Assembly (NCBI RefSeq): GCF_014163735.1
Contig: NZ_JACJDV010000001.1
Span: 1 to 64,000 of the forward strand
Direction of reading: 5' to 3'
Source of the DNA: Shewanella sp. SR44-3
Lineage (GTDB): Bacteria; Pseudomonadota; Gammaproteobacteria; Enterobacterales; Shewanellaceae
DNA: 64,000 nucleotides
In this document: positions 44,328-58,566 of the stretch, in pieces
Layout: each line of letters begins with the position of its first letter
Position numbering within the stretch: the first letter of the stretch is position 1
The notes under the pieces: generated by a model
Database searches by the model: none
The model's input: only the letters and a program-made list of their open reading frames with translations
What the model was told of the DNA's origin: nothing
Position numbers and translations under genes: made by a program

Positions 44328-45018
44328 TTATGTCACTGTAGGAATAAGTCAGCCCTTTGATTGCAATTATATTAGTGGCCAAAAAGAGCAACTTTTGGTC
44401 ATTAAAGAGGCGCAGTTAGATGCGAATTTATTTGAACAATTGCTCGGTATGGGATTTCGCCGCAATGGTGATTCTATCTATAAACCCCGTTGTCCTAACT
44501 GCCAGTCTTGTCAGTCCATTCGAGTGCCTGTCGCTAAGTTCACCTTATCAAAACGGCAAAAACGCACCTTAAAAGCTAATCAAGATTTACACTGGGTGAT
44601 GAGTGCGCAAGCTCATCCACAGCAGTATGCCTTGTATGAAAAATACATTGCAGAGCGTCACAGCGATGGGCCTATGTTCCCGCCATCTCAACAGCAATTT
44701 GATGATTTTCTTAATTGCTCTTGGCTCGCGCCGCACTACATTCAAGTGTTCGATGGTGATACACTTGTTGCCGTAGCGGTCACAGATGTGATGCCACACA
44801 GCTTGTCGGCAATTTACAGTTATTTTCATCCTGACTATGAAAAACGCTCCCTTGGGGCATTTTTAATCTTACTTCAGTGCCAACAAGCCAAAATATGGCA
44901 AAAAGACTTCTTGTATTTAGGCTACCAAATCGATGAAAATACTAAAATGAAATATAAACGCTTATACCGCCCTTATCAGATTTTAACGGCCGTTGGCTGG
45001 GAAGAAAACATAGAATAA
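44317..45018 (+). CDS. bpt: Aspartate/glutamate leucyltransferase (Bpt)
   Basis: A 233-residue protein-transferase that adds Leu to N-terminal Asp or Glu (bacterial homologue of arginyltransferase). The cysteine-rich site YKPRCPNCQSCQSIRVP and KMKYKRLYRPYQIL are typical. No ATG fits: the ATG at 44299 lies in the aat coding sequence, while TTG at 44317 has AAGAGG six bases before it and overlaps aat by 11 bp, so TTG is preferred. It follows the same N-degron theme as aat. Confidence 0.9.
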   Translation: MNTNYVTVGISQPFDCNYISGQKEQLLVIKEAQLDANLFEQLLGMGFRRNGDSIYKPRCPNCQSCQSIRVPVAKFTLSKRQKRTLKANQDLHWVMSAQAHPQQYALYEKYIAERHSDGPMFPPSQQQFDDFLNCSWLAPHYIQVFDGDTLVAVAVTDVMPHSLSAIYSYFHPDYEKRSLGAFLILLQCQQAKIWQKDFLYLGYQIDENTKMKYKRLYRPYQILTAVGWEENIE

Positions 45019-45099
45019 AGTGGCAGTTAACTATGACGGTGCTTTACAGCAGCGGCAATTTGGGGCATGATACGCCCGATTTTTACAATTGAAGGCTAA

Positions 45100-45333
<234 letters not shown>

Positions 45334-45347
45334 TTAGCCATAAGTCT

Positions 45348-45373
45348 AAAACCCGGCTCCTGTCGGGTTTTTT
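45348..45373 (+). terminator. Terminator after infA
   Basis: AAAACCCG and CGGGTTTT pair around a short loop, with a T-run. Confidence 0.85.
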
Positions 45374-45452
45374 ATTTTTGTCTCTTTAATACCTACTCTA
45401 TTTCAATCAGATGAGCTTAACATGTAATTTAGTGAGTCTGATTGATAGACAT

Positions 45453-45481
45453 AAAAAAAATGGCCCTAAAGCCATTTTTTT
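45453..45481 (-). terminator. Terminator after clpA
   Basis: AAAAAAATGGC pairs with GCCATTTTTTT over a 6-base loop, 22 bp after the clpA stop on the minus strand. It is also T-rich on the plus strand. Confidence 0.8.
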
Positions 45482-45502
45482 ATGGGTAAAAATAAGCGAT
45501 TG

Positions 45503-47764
45503 CTAGTGGGCAACCTTCTCTGGACATTCACAACTAATTGCGATTTCTCCCTCAACGACATCCACATGGGCAATGCCGCCTGAACTTAAGACCCCGAATA
45601 AAATCTCATCCGCTAAAGGACGCTTAATTAGATCCGTAACCACCCGAGCCATAGGTCTTGCTCCCATGTTTTTGTCATAGCCCTTCTCGGCTAACAAGGT
45701 GCGGGCTTCATCGCTCACTTCAAGTACCACAGATTTATCATCAAGTTGCGCTTGCAGCTCCACCAAGAACTTGTCTACCACCTTGGCAATGATCGTCATA
45801 TCTAAATGGTTGAACCAGACGATTGAATCGAGTCGGTTTCTAAACTCGGGGGAAAAGACTTTGTTTATCTCAGACAATGCATCTAGGCTATGATCTTGCT
45901 GTTTAAAACCAATGGATGAACGTATGGTCTCTTGTACGCCAGCGTTGGTGGTCATGACTAGGGTGACGTTTCTAAAGTCGGCCTTGCGGCCATTGTTGTC
46001 AGTTAAGGTGCCGTGATCCATCACTTGCAGCAGCAAGTTGTAGACATCAGGGTGAGCCTTCTCGATTTCATCCAGTAATACCACGCAATGAGGGTTCTTT
46101 ATCACAGCGTCAGTCAATAGACCGCCCTGCTCATAACCAACATAACCCGGAGGCGCACCAATTAAACGCGATACTGTATGGCGCTCCATGTATTCGGACA
46201 TATCAAAACGAATCAATTTCAGGCTCAAGCTTGTGGCCAATTGATTGGTGACTTCGGTTTTACCCACACCAGTTGGGCCTGCAAACAAGAAACTGCCCAC
46301 TGGCTTGTTATCTGAACCTAAGCCACTGCGTGATAAGCGTATAGCCGCGCTAAGGGTCTCAATGGCCTTGTCTTGGCCAAATACCACCATCTTAAGGTTA
46401 CGTTCAAGATTACGCAGCATATCCTTATCAGTGGACGATACCGACTTCTCAGGGATACGCGCGATTTTAGCGATAATGGCTTCAATTTCCGCTTGGCCAA
46501 TGGTCTTCTTACGTTTGCTTTGGGGCATCATCACCATACGTGCGCCCGCTTCATCGATAACATCGATAGCTTTATCCGGCAAATGACGGTCATTAATGTG
46601 CTTGGCGGCTAAAATAGCGGCGCTGCTAATGGCCGCTTGGGTATAACGCACTCCATGGTGAGCTTCATATTTAGACTTAAGGCCCATCAAAATCTTAGTG
46701 GTTTCTGCAACAGACGGCTCATGCACGTCGATTTTTTGGAAACGGCGAGCTAATGCCCTGTCCTTTTCAAACACCCCTTGGTATTCCTGGAAGGTGGTTG
46801 ACCCCATGCAGCGTAAGTTACCGCTAGACAATAAAGGCTTAAGCAGATTCGAGGCATCCATCACCCCGCCGGATGCTGCGCCCGCCCCTATGATGGTGTG
46901 GATTTCATCAATAAAAAGAATCGCGTGCTTATCATTTGCAAGCTCTTTAAGCAGGCTTTTAAAGCGTTTTTCAAAGTCACCACGGTACTTAGTGCCGGCG
47001 AGTAATGAGCCTAAATCTAACGAATAAACCGTTGCCTCGGCCATCACTTCTGGGACTTGCTTTTTGACAATACGGTAAGCCAAGCCTTCGGCGATAGCGG
47101 TTTTACCCACTCCGGCCTCACCCACTAATAGCGGATTGTTTTTACGGCGGCGGCATAAGGTCTGAATGGCGCGCTCAACTTCATCATCACGGCCAATAAG
47201 AGGATCGATATTGCCATCTAATGCCAATTGGTTCAGGTTGGCGCAAAATTGCGTCAACATGCTACGATCTTCAGCGGTGTCAGATTGATCTTCAATACGC
47301 TCTTGTTCTGGATTGCCTTGAGCATCATCATCCTTTGCCACCCCGTGAGAGATGTAATTAACCACATCTAGACGGGTAATGTCACAGCGACGCAATAAAT
47401 ATACCGCTTGAGATTCTTGTTCACTGAAAATGGCCACCAGCACATTGGCACCTGTGACTTCATTGCGGCCCGAAGACTGCACATGAAACACAGCGCGCTG
47501 CAACACACGTTGAAAACCTAGTGTAGGTTGAGTTTCCCGCTCCTCACTGACCTCAGCGATAAGCGGGGTGGTTTGCTTGATAAAATTAGCAACTTCTTCC
47601 CGCAAACGCTCGATATCGGCGCCACAAGAAGTTAACGCTTCATTAGCCGATGGATTATCGATTAACGCCAATAATAAATGTTCTACTGTCATGTACTCAT
47701 GACGTGAATCTCTAGCCCGCTGAAAAGCTAGGTTCAAGGTGACTTCAAGATCTTTATTCAGCAT
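45503..47764 (-). CDS. clpA: ATP-dependent Clp protease ATP-binding subunit ClpA
   Basis: A 753-residue AAA+ unfoldase that feeds substrates to ClpP. The N-domain (about 1-145) binds ClpS; two AAA+ modules follow with Walker A motifs GEAGVGKT and GPTGVGKT, Walker B VVLLDEIEKAH, and the ClpP-docking region near the second module. ATG at 47764 with AAGGGG in front is preferred to a frame two codons longer. clpS lies 39 bp upstream on the same strand, as in E. coli. Confidence 0.96.
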   Translation of the reverse strand: MLNKDLEVTLNLAFQRARDSRHEYMTVEHLLLALIDNPSANEALTSCGADIERLREEVANFIKQTTPLIAEVSEERETQPTLGFQRVLQRAVFHVQSSGRNEVTGANVLVAIFSEQESQAVYLLRRCDITRLDVVNYISHGVAKDDDAQGNPEQERIEDQSDTAEDRSMLTQFCANLNQLALDGNIDPLIGRDDEVERAIQTLCRRRKNNPLLVGEAGVGKTAIAEGLAYRIVKKQVPEVMAEATVYSLDLGSLLAGTKYRGDFEKRFKSLLKELANDKHAILFIDEIHTIIGAGAASGGVMDASNLLKPLLSSGNLRCMGSTTFQEYQGVFEKDRALARRFQKIDVHEPSVAETTKILMGLKSKYEAHHGVRYTQAAISSAAILAAKHINDRHLPDKAIDVIDEAGARMVMMPQSKRKKTIGQAEIEAIIAKIARIPEKSVSSTDKDMLRNLERNLKMVVFGQDKAIETLSAAIRLSRSGLGSDNKPVGSFLFAGPTGVGKTEVTNQLATSLSLKLIRFDMSEYMERHTVSRLIGAPPGYVGYEQGGLLTDAVIKNPHCVVLLDEIEKAHPDVYNLLLQVMDHGTLTDNNGRKADFRNVTLVMTTNAGVQETIRSSIGFKQQDHSLDALSEINKVFSPEFRNRLDSIVWFNHLDMTIIAKVVDKFLVELQAQLDDKSVVLEVSDEARTLLAEKGYDKNMGARPMARVVTDLIKRPLADEILFGVLSSGGIAHVDVVEGEIAISCECPEKVAH

Positions 47765-47803
47765 AAGCACCCCTTAAATTATCTTCGAATACGATTCTAC
47801 GCG

Positions 47804-48112
47804 TTAAGCTTTCTCTAAAGTACAGAGTAATGGATGTTGGTTTTCTCTTGCAAATTGATTTACTTGTAACACTTTCGTTTCTGCAATCCCAAATGGATAA
47901 ACACCGCATATTCCCTTACCTTGATGATGGATAGTGAGCATAATGTCCGTGGCCAATGGCTCGTGCTTGTCAAAAAACGTTGCTAACACTTCAATAACAA
48001 AATCCATCGGCGTGTAATCATCATTATTTAAAATCACCTTATACATAGACGGTGGCATTAACTCTGATTCAATACGCTGTTTTGTGTGCTCTACGCTTCC
48101 AATCTTACCCAT
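47804..48112 (-). CDS. clpS: ClpA adaptor ClpS
   Basis: A 102-residue adaptor that delivers N-degron substrates to ClpAP. The hydrophobic-pocket and ClpA-binding segments are [29 protein letters not shown] and the family end. Divergent to cspD and directly upstream of clpA. Confidence 0.96.
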   Translation of the reverse strand: MGKIGSVEHTKQRIESELMPPSMYKVILNNDDYTPMDFVIEVLATFFDKHEPLATDIMLTIHHQGKGICGVYPFGIAETKVLQVNQFARENQHPLLCTLEKA

Positions 48113-48195
48113 GCTCTAATACTAGCCTCTCGTTTGACCTACAACCACTTGATGCGAAAAAATTAATCAATTGTAGATTTAATGTTAATTTTTGC

Positions 48196-48224
48196 TTGAC
48201 ATATTTTCGTACAAATTTCATTCT
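48196..48224 (+). promoter_or_regulatory. Candidate cspD promoter
   Basis: TTGACA (48196-48201) is a perfect -35 element. The matching -10 (CATTCT, 48219-48224, 17-bp spacer) is weak. A leader of about 75 bases would precede the cspD ATG. Confidence 0.4.
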
Positions 48225-48305
48225 GTTGCTTAGCGGAAATATTGCCCGCTCTAAATTAAGTTTGACTATCTTACTGGTAAGTAGACAACAGAAGGAAGTG
48301 GAAGT

Positions 48306-48509
48306 ATGGCAAACGGAACGGTGAAATGGTTCAATAACGCCAAAGGATTCGGGTTTATCTGCCCAGATCAAGGTGGCGACGATGTATTTGCGCACTACTC
48401 AACAATTGAAATGGAAGGCTATAGAACTCTAAAAGCAGGCCAACCGGTTCAATTTGAAGTAGAGCAAGGCCCCAAAGGAATGCACGCCTCAGCCATTTCA
48501 GCTAAATAG
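48306..48509 (+). CDS. cspD: Cold-shock-domain protein CspD
   Basis: A 67-residue cold-shock domain with the RNA-binding strands [19 protein letters not shown]. The segment [20 protein letters not shown] matches E. coli CspD rather than CspA, and the gene is divergent to clpS, as in E. coli. CspD in E. coli is made in stationary phase and inhibits replication (family knowledge). AGGAAG lies upstream of the ATG. Confidence 0.93.
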   Translation: MANGTVKWFNNAKGFGFICPDQGGDDVFAHYSTIEMEGYRTLKAGQPVQFEVEQGPKGMHASAISAK

Positions 48510-48528
48510 TAAAAACTCACTATAAAGC

Positions 48529-48560
48529 AAAAAGACAGGGATTTTAATCCCTGTCTTTTT
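48529..48560. terminator. Terminator between cspD and icd
   Basis: AAAAAGACAGGGATT and AATCCCTGTCTTTTT form a 15-bp stem with a 2-base spacer, plus further T. It serves both convergent genes. Confidence 0.9.
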
Positions 48561-48594
48561 ATTTTTTTATCACAATTTTACGTTTAAGAGGCAA

Positions 48595-50856
<2,262 letters not shown>

Positions 50857-51078
50857 TTATTATCATTATAATTATCTATCGAACAAATCGGAACTGTCAC
50901 TTGGGTACGTCATTGCTGCACTCAAGGCGCCAGAAAAGCAGTTTTATTTGTGTTGGCATCAGTTTAGGCCGACATAATAGATCATTCTAAGTAATATTCA
51001 AATTCCACTAAAGACCAATGCCAAGTAAACTTGACACTCTTTGCCGCTTTATTCTCTTTAGGAGCACCAGAATCACCA

Positions 51079-51777
51079 ATGTCTCGCCCAACACTCCCTA
51101 AAAAGCCTAGTCCATTGACTACGGGCCGTGATAATCCTCGCGGTAAACGTGCGTTTGCTAAGCCGCGTTCCATTAGAAAACCTACCAGTAAACCGCCGGT
51201 GGCCAATCCTGTGATGGTGCTGTTTAACAAACCTTTTGATGTCTTATGCCAATTCACCGATGAAGCTGGCCGTAAAACCTTAAAAGATTTTATCCCTGTG
51301 CCTGGTGTCTATGCTGCAGGCCGGTTAGATAGAGACAGCGAAGGGTTATTGTTATTGACCAATGACGGCAAATTACAATCAAAACTCACCGAACCTAAAC
51401 AACAAACCTTTAAGACCTATTGGGTACAAGTAGAAGGTGAGCCAAGTCAAGCTGCAATCGATGCCCTCTGTGAAGGGGTTGAGCTTAAAGATGGCATGAC
51501 TTTACCGGCAAAAGTGTCTTTAATGGCGCCGCCCGATGTCTGGCCACGTACTCCACCGGTGCGTGAACGCCAATCCATCCCCACTGCTTGGCTTGAAGTG
51601 CAAATTTGTGAAGGCCGTAATAGACAAGTTAGGCGCATGACCGCCCACATAGGCCACCCAACCCTAAGATTAATCCGTTATAAAATAGGCCAATGGAGTC
51701 TAGATGACCTAAATAATGGTGAATATAAGATAATTAACCTTACCCCTGTGGCGATAGCCCAAACAGGGAAAGCGTGA
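51079..51777 (+). CDS. rluE: 23S rRNA pseudouridine synthase RluE
   Basis: About 232 residues of the RsuA/RluB family; RluE modifies U2457 of 23S rRNA in E. coli. The catalytic aspartate is in [17 protein letters not shown], and [22 protein letters not shown] is the family C-terminal motif. The N-terminal 60 residues are basic and proline-rich, so this start may be longer than the functional one; an in-frame TTG at 51031 is also open. No S4 domain is seen, which fits RluE. Followed by mnmA. Confidence 0.9.
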   Translation: MSRPTLPKKPSPLTTGRDNPRGKRAFAKPRSIRKPTSKPPVANPVMVLFNKPFDVLCQFTDEAGRKTLKDFIPVPGVYAAGRLDRDSEGLLLLTNDGKLQSKLTEPKQQTFKTYWVQVEGEPSQAAIDALCEGVELKDGMTLPAKVSLMAPPDVWPRTPPVRERQSIPTAWLEVQICEGRNRQVRRMTAHIGHPTLRLIRYKIGQWSLDDLNNGEYKIINLTPVAIAQTGKA

Positions 51778-51965
51778 TAGAATGCGCGCCGCGAGAATAA
51801 GCACTTAAGCAGCCTGAAGCAGACTCTTTAAGACAATGGAATACTTATGTTAATTCATTGCAACAGAGTTTGAATAACCCCTGTTTAGCATCACACTTTA
51901 AACACCTGATTGGCGACTTCATTAGGCTTCTAGCCCCGCCAATCTGCATTATGGTTTTAGGATCT

Positions 51966-53084
51966 ATGACATCAATCAAACCCACTCATAAAGGTAAAAA
52001 GGTCATTGTCGGCATGTCCGGCGGTGTGGACTCCTCAGTATCAGCTTACTTGCTTATGCAGCAAGGCTATGAAGTTGAAGGCCTCTTTATGAAAAACTGG
52101 GAAGAAGATGATACCGACGAGTACTGCGCTGCGGCTGACGATCTGAAAGATGCACAAGCCGTATGTGACAAGCTTGGGATCAAGATGCACACAGTGAACT
52201 TTGCCGCTGAGTATTGGGACAATGTGTTCGAATACTTCCTCGCCGAGTACAAGGCCGGCCGCACTCCGAATCCTGACATCATGTGCAATAAAGAAATCAA
52301 ATTCAAAGCCTTCCTTGAATTTGCAGATGACATTCTCGACGCCGATTACATCGCCATGGGCCATTATGTTCGTCGCCGTGATAACGATGACGGCAGCGTA
52401 GAAATGCTGCGCGGTGTAGATGGTAATAAAGATCAAAGTTACTTCTTGTACACCTTAAGCCACGAACAAGTTGCCAGAAGCTTGTTTCCTGTCGGTGAAC
52501 TTGAAAAACATGAAGTACGCGACATAGCCAAACAAATGGGCCTTATCACCCATGACAAAAAAGACAGCACCGGCATTTGTTTTATTGGTGAGCGCAAGTT
52601 TACCGACTTCTTAGCCACTTACCTGCCAGCCCAGCCAGGTGACATAGAAACCCCAGAAGGGGAAATCATTGGCAAACATCAAGGTTTGATGTATCACACC
52701 TTAGGCCAGCGTAAAGGCTTAGGCATTGGCGGCCTTAAAGACAGCAATGAAGATCCTTGGTACGTGGTTGAAAAGGATTTACTGCGCAATGTATTAATTG
52801 TGGCCCAAGGTGGCAACCACCCAAGACTCATGTCCCACGGCATGACAGTCAATCAATTACACTGGGTTGACCGTAAAGGTCCTGCCACTAACAGTCAATT
52901 AGTGGTGAAAACCCGCTACCGTCAGACAGATGTCCCCTGCCGTATCAGTTTTGATGACGCTGAGCAGATAACCGTGGTTTTTGATGACCCAGTGGCGGCC
53001 GTAACCCCTGGCCAGTCTGCGGTATTTTATGATGGTGATGTTTGCCTAGGTGGCGGCATCATTGACACTCTCATAAGAGGATAA
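51966..53084 (+). CDS. mnmA: tRNA-specific 2-thiouridylase MnmA
   Basis: A 372-residue enzyme that makes s2U34 in Lys, Glu and Gln tRNAs. The PP-loop is [15 protein letters not shown]; the two catalytic cysteines are in [12 protein letters not shown] and [12 protein letters not shown]. The ATG at 51966 sits after AGGATCT; the frame is open 36 codons further upstream, but without a ribosome site. hflD follows 3 bp after the stop. Confidence 0.95.
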   Translation: MTSIKPTHKGKKVIVGMSGGVDSSVSAYLLMQQGYEVEGLFMKNWEEDDTDEYCAAADDLKDAQAVCDKLGIKMHTVNFAAEYWDNVFEYFLAEYKAGRTPNPDIMCNKEIKFKAFLEFADDILDADYIAMGHYVRRRDNDDGSVEMLRGVDGNKDQSYFLYTLSHEQVARSLFPVGELEKHEVRDIAKQMGLITHDKKDSTGICFIGERKFTDFLATYLPAQPGDIETPEGEIIGKHQGLMYHTLGQRKGLGIGGLKDSNEDPWYVVEKDLLRNVLIVAQGGNHPRLMSHGMTVNQLHWVDRKGPATNSQLVVKTRYRQTDVPCRISFDDAEQITVVFDDPVAAVTPGQSAVFYDGDVCLGGGIIDTLIRG

Positions 53085-53087
53085 GCC

Positions 53088-55135
<2,048 letters not shown>

Positions 55136-55157
55136 TTATTCACTCATTCTAAGGATT

Positions 55158-55191
55158 GGCGGCAACTCTTTAGGGGGTTGCCGCTTTTTTT
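55158..55191 (+). terminator. Terminator after purB, adjacent to the roxA start
   Basis: GCGGCAAC (55159-55166) pairs with GTTGCCGC (55177-55184), followed by seven T. The T-run ends about 7 bp before the roxA ATG. Confidence 0.85.
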
Positions 55192-55197
55192 AATCAT

Positions 55198-56328
55198 ATG
55201 TATACACTTGATATTGATAAAGCCCACTTCTTAAGTGACGTGTGGCAGAAAAAACCGCTACTAATCACTCAAGGTTTTAAAGATTTTGCTGATCCAATCG
55301 CCGCTGATGAATTAGCTGGCCTTGCCTGTGAAGAAGAAATTTCCTCACGCATAGTCGTCACCAAAGATAATGATTGGGAGGTTATTACTGGGCCGTTTGA
55401 AGATTATGACGACCGCGGAGAAACCCACTGGCAATTACTCGTGCAAGCGGTGAATCATTGGTATCCGGACTCCCAACCTTTGGTTGAAGCCTTTCGCTTC
55501 TTACCCGACTGGCGCTTTGATGACTTAATGGCCTCATTTGCGACGCCACTTGGCGGCGTAGGTCCTCACATTGATAACTATGACGTATTCATCATTCAAG
55601 GTGAAGGTGAGCGCCGTTGGCGTGTGGGTGACAAAGGCAATCATCAGCGCCGCAATAATGACCCCATGTCACCTCTTGTGGAAGATTTTGAACCCATTTT
55701 GGATGTGGTGCTAAAAAAGGGCGATGTACTGTATATTCCCCCTGGTTTCCCACACAGCGGTGAAACCCTCACTATGGCTATGAGTTATTCTGTTGGTTTT
55801 CGTGCGCCGAGTCAGCAAGAGCTACTCACCCAACTTGCGGACTCACTCATAGACAGCAATGGCGGTCAGCAGCGCTTCACTTCAAGTGACGAGCCTGCAA
55901 ATCCAGGTTTACTGAGTCAAAGCCAACAACAAGGCATTATGGCACTATTGGCACAGCTTGCCCAAGAACCCGCAAGTTACCAAACTATGCTAGGTAAAAT
56001 GCTCAGCCAAAACCGCTTCGAACTTGATATCTGTGAAGGTGAAGAGCCGCTTAGTGTTGAAGAATTACTAGCGCTGTTAGAAGAAGGTGCGAGTATTGCC
56101 CGTATTGGCGGTCTTAAAGTGCTTCAACTTGAGGGCGATACTGAGCCAAGATTATTTATCAATGGCGAAGTGTTTAACACTCCTGATGTGATCCAAGAAG
56201 ACCTAGCCATATTAAGCCGTGAAGTTCATTTAGATACACAAATTGCACTGCAACTATGTCGCAGCACCCCTGTCTGTGAACTATTGGTTGAGCTCATCAA
56301 TCAAGGCCTGTTCTTTCTAGGCGAGTAA
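55198..56328 (+). CDS. roxA: Ribosomal protein L16 arginine hydroxylase (RoxA/YcfD)
   Basis: A 376-residue JmjC-type Fe(II)/2-oxoglutarate oxygenase; E. coli RoxA hydroxylates an arginine of L16. The iron ligands are H-x-D in GPHIDNYDVF and the distal H in IPPGFPHSGE. The fold segments GEGERRWRVGDKG and VLYIPPGFPH and the C-terminal domain MYTLDI... to LFFLGE match family length. No ribosome site is visible before the ATG because the purB terminator abuts it. Confidence 0.92.
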   Translation: MYTLDIDKAHFLSDVWQKKPLLITQGFKDFADPIAADELAGLACEEEISSRIVVTKDNDWEVITGPFEDYDDRGETHWQLLVQAVNHWYPDSQPLVEAFRFLPDWRFDDLMASFATPLGGVGPHIDNYDVFIIQGEGERRWRVGDKGNHQRRNNDPMSPLVEDFEPILDVVLKKGDVLYIPPGFPHSGETLTMAMSYSVGFRAPSQQELLTQLADSLIDSNGGQQRFTSSDEPANPGLLSQSQQQGIMALLAQLAQEPASYQTMLGKMLSQNRFELDICEGEEPLSVEELLALLEEGASIARIGGLKVLQLEGDTEPRLFINGEVFNTPDVIQEDLAILSREVHLDTQIALQLCRSTPVCELLVELINQGLFFLGE

Positions 56329-56383
56329 GCCTCAGCACAACAAGCCTCGCGCATTGGTAATGCATTGACTGAAATCTTGATAC

Positions 56384-56410
56384 AAAAAAGGCACCTTAAG
56401 TGCCTTTTTT
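56384..56410. terminator. Terminator after roxA and the next minus-strand gene
   Basis: AAAAAAGGCAC and GTGCCTTTTTT pair over CTTAA. It lies between convergent genes and can work on both strands. Confidence 0.9.
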
Positions 56411-56437
56411 CATTCATTTATGGACAGCATTAACGCA

Positions 56438-56950
56438 TTAAGCCCATAATTTATCGTCAGCTTGCATCTTATAAAGACTTTCTGCACGTGACACTAATAA
56501 ATCAGCAAATTTAGCTTGAGTGGCGTCCTTTGTCGCACCTGCTCTGTGTAAGTTTTCCGCTTTTACTTGCCACATCATAGAGAAATGACGCACGGCTTCA
56601 CGGGCGGTGCTGGCAACATTAACATCGACATAATCTGAAGGTAAATCACCGGACATCACCCAGAATGTTTGCTTAGTTGGCTGCTTGGACTCCATTTTCC
56701 AAATGGCAAAATAAGGCGCCAAATAACGGCTCTCATCGGTAATCACTTTGCTGGGGATCACGCCTTTTTCGCCTAAGAAACGGTTAGCTTTTTGGAATTG
56801 GGTCCTGACCCACTCTTGTCTAAGGAGCTCAGGATCTTGCGTTTTAGCCTCACCAGATGTGGCTGCCTCACCAGATGTGGCTGTTTGTGGTTCAATCCCT
56901 TGATTATCAATGGATTGCTCTAAAACTTGATCAACAACTTCATCTGTCAT
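56438..56950 (-). CDS. DUF4826-like protein
   Basis: A 170-residue protein. After a disordered acidic N-terminus (1-40) comes a domain with W-x-x-x-Q, LGEKGVIPSKVITDESRYLAPYFAIWK and a helical C-terminus, which I recognise only loosely as DUF4826. No enzymatic motif. The linker holds an exact 18-bp tandem duplication giving TSGEA twice (56847-56882). Function unknown. ldh lies divergently. Confidence 0.65.
   Translation of the reverse strand: MTDEVVDQVLEQSIDNQGIEPQTATSGEAATSGEAKTQDPELLRQEWVRTQFQKANRFLGEKGVIPSKVITDESRYLAPYFAIWKMESKQPTKQTFWVMSGDLPSDYVDVNVASTAREAVRHFSMMWQVKAENLHRAGATKDATQAKFADLLVSRAESLYKMQADDKLWA
56847..56882. repeat. 18-bp tandem duplication inside the DUF4826-like gene
   Basis: GCCTCACCAGATGTGGCT occurs twice in direct tandem (56847-56864 and 56865-56882), in frame, and encodes a doubled TSGEA-type linker unit. 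Probably replication slippage. Confidence 0.9.
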
Positions 56951-57028
56951 ACTAACTTCCTATCTTATTATCTGCCGAAGCTGGGCTTCGTCTTTTTTGA
57001 AAACTTATCGACTGCGAACCTAAAATAC

Positions 57029-57044
57029 TTTACGTTTACGTAAA
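57029..57044. promoter_or_regulatory. LiuR-like operator upstream of leucine dehydrogenase
   Basis: TTTACGTTTACGTAAA has perfect 7-bp arms (TTTACGT, ACGTAAA) and fits the LiuR motif. It lies 140 bp before the ldh start, and matches the box in front of the ivd operon. Confidence 0.75.
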
Positions 57045-57183
57045 GTGGCAAGCTAAATTGCCACAGGGAGCACAAAAATAACGTTAGTGTGCTTGGTGAG
57101 AATATCCCTAAATGCTATCGTGCTGCAAATAAATTAATAGTCTGCACAACAGACAGCGTCTTATCCCTTAATGGAGAGTTACC

Positions 57184-58218
57184 GTGGCAGTATTTAATCA
57201 TGTCTCTTTTGATGAGCACGAACAGGTGGTTTTTTGTCATGATAAAGAAAGTGGCCTAAAAGCCATTATTGCAATTCACAATACCAATTTAGGCCCAGCG
57301 GTAGGCGGCTGTCGGATGTGGAATTATGCCTCTGACGATGAAGCCCTGACAGACGTCTTACGTTTATCTCGCGGCATGACCTATAAGAATGCCCTTGCAG
57401 GTCTTACCATGGGTGGCGGCAAGTCAGTGATTATCGCCGATCCAAAAACCACAGAACGTGAAGCCTTATTCCGCGCATTTGGTCGTTTCATTCATACCTT
57501 AGGTGGAAAATATTATTCAGCAGAAGATGTCGGCACGACCACGGCTGACATCATGATAGCTCATCAAGAAACTCCCTATATGGCAGGACTTGAAGGTAAG
57601 AGCGGCGATCCATCCCCCTTCACTGCCCTAGGCACATTTTTAGGTATTAAAGCCGCAGTTAAGCATCAGCGCGGCCTTGACAGCCTAAAAGGCTTAAAAA
57701 TCGCAGTTCAAGGCGTAGGCCATGTGGGCTATTACTTATGTAAGCATTTGCATAAAGAAGGTGCTGAGTTGATTGTCACTGATATTCACCAAGCCTCCCT
57801 TGATAGAGTCGTCAGTGAGTTTGGTGCAAACATAGTGACGCCAAATGAGATTTACAGTCAAGATGTGGATGTTTACGCCCCTTGCGCCCTAGGCGCCACC
57901 ATTAACGACAGCACTATTCCACAGCTCAAAGCACGGATCGTGGCAGGTTGTGCTAATAATCAATTAGCCGAAACACGTCACGGTGAAAAACTGAAAGAGT
58001 TAGGCATTTTATACGCCCCAGATTATGTCATTAATGCCGGTGGCATCATTAATGTCTCTTTTGAAAAGAATTACAATGCCGCTAAATCTACCGCCAAAGT
58101 AGAGGAAATTTATCAAACTCTGTTGACGATTTTTAGCCGTGCACAAGCAGAAAACCGCACAACAGGCTCAGTTGCCGATGAAATGGCAAAAGCCATCATC
58201 ATGGCAGCCAAAGTATAG
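57184..58218 (+). CDS. ldh: Leucine dehydrogenase (Glu/Leu/Phe/Val dehydrogenase family)
   Basis: A 344-residue NAD+-dependent enzyme that deaminates branched-chain amino acids to 2-oxoacids. The catalytic lysine is K80 in MGGGKSVIIADP; the NAD loop is VQGVGHVGYYLCKHLH, and the NNQLAE and NAGGIINV segments are typical. Start is GTG at 57184 after TGGAGAG. Its LiuR-like box places it with the ivd operon in branched-chain amino acid breakdown. Confidence 0.93.
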   Translation: MAVFNHVSFDEHEQVVFCHDKESGLKAIIAIHNTNLGPAVGGCRMWNYASDDEALTDVLRLSRGMTYKNALAGLTMGGGKSVIIADPKTTEREALFRAFGRFIHTLGGKYYSAEDVGTTTADIMIAHQETPYMAGLEGKSGDPSPFTALGTFLGIKAAVKHQRGLDSLKGLKIAVQGVGHVGYYLCKHLHKEGAELIVTDIHQASLDRVVSEFGANIVTPNEIYSQDVDVYAPCALGATINDSTIPQLKARIVAGCANNQLAETRHGEKLKELGILYAPDYVINAGGIINVSFEKNYNAAKSTAKVEEIYQTLLTIFSRAQAENRTTGSVADEMAKAIIMAAKV

Positions 58219-58566
58219 AGTAGGCTCATAATTGCTTTAATTAGCGCTGGAGTTAATACCAATAACAAGCCCGCGAACTGTGTTAGTGGGCTTGTTATTT
58301 ACCGTAATATTTCAAAGAATTTCTAAACGGCTACAGGAATAACCCTGCGGCTTATTCCCCCCTTATTTCGACTGACAGGCCCTTATTCCCTTAGCAAACT
58401 CTCACCATTTAACCAGTAAAAAAAGTCAAAATATAAATCTATTGCCGTCTCAATAGGATAGCTTTTTTTGCTGGTATTCTTCAATTTTAGCATTGGAAAA
58501 ACATGCTCAATAGTGCTTTTATTAAGTCTCTTTTTCGCCACAAGTAGCATTCAAAAGGTAGGGTTT
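58219..58566. other. Intergenic region with terminator of ldh
   Basis: About 350 bp. It starts with a terminator-like 12-bp stem (58261-58300). The remainder is AT-rich, without a gene; the promoter of the next gene should lie in its right half. Confidence 0.5.
58261..58300 (+). terminator. Terminator after ldh
   Basis: AATAACAAGCCC (58261-58272) and GGGCTTGTTATT (58288-58299) pair perfectly with a 15-base loop. Only a weak T-run. Confidence 0.7.

Noticed and set aside
48105-48395. 96-codon minus-strand frame across the cspD promoter
   Set aside because: Overlaps cspD and its leader, with low-complexity product and no support.
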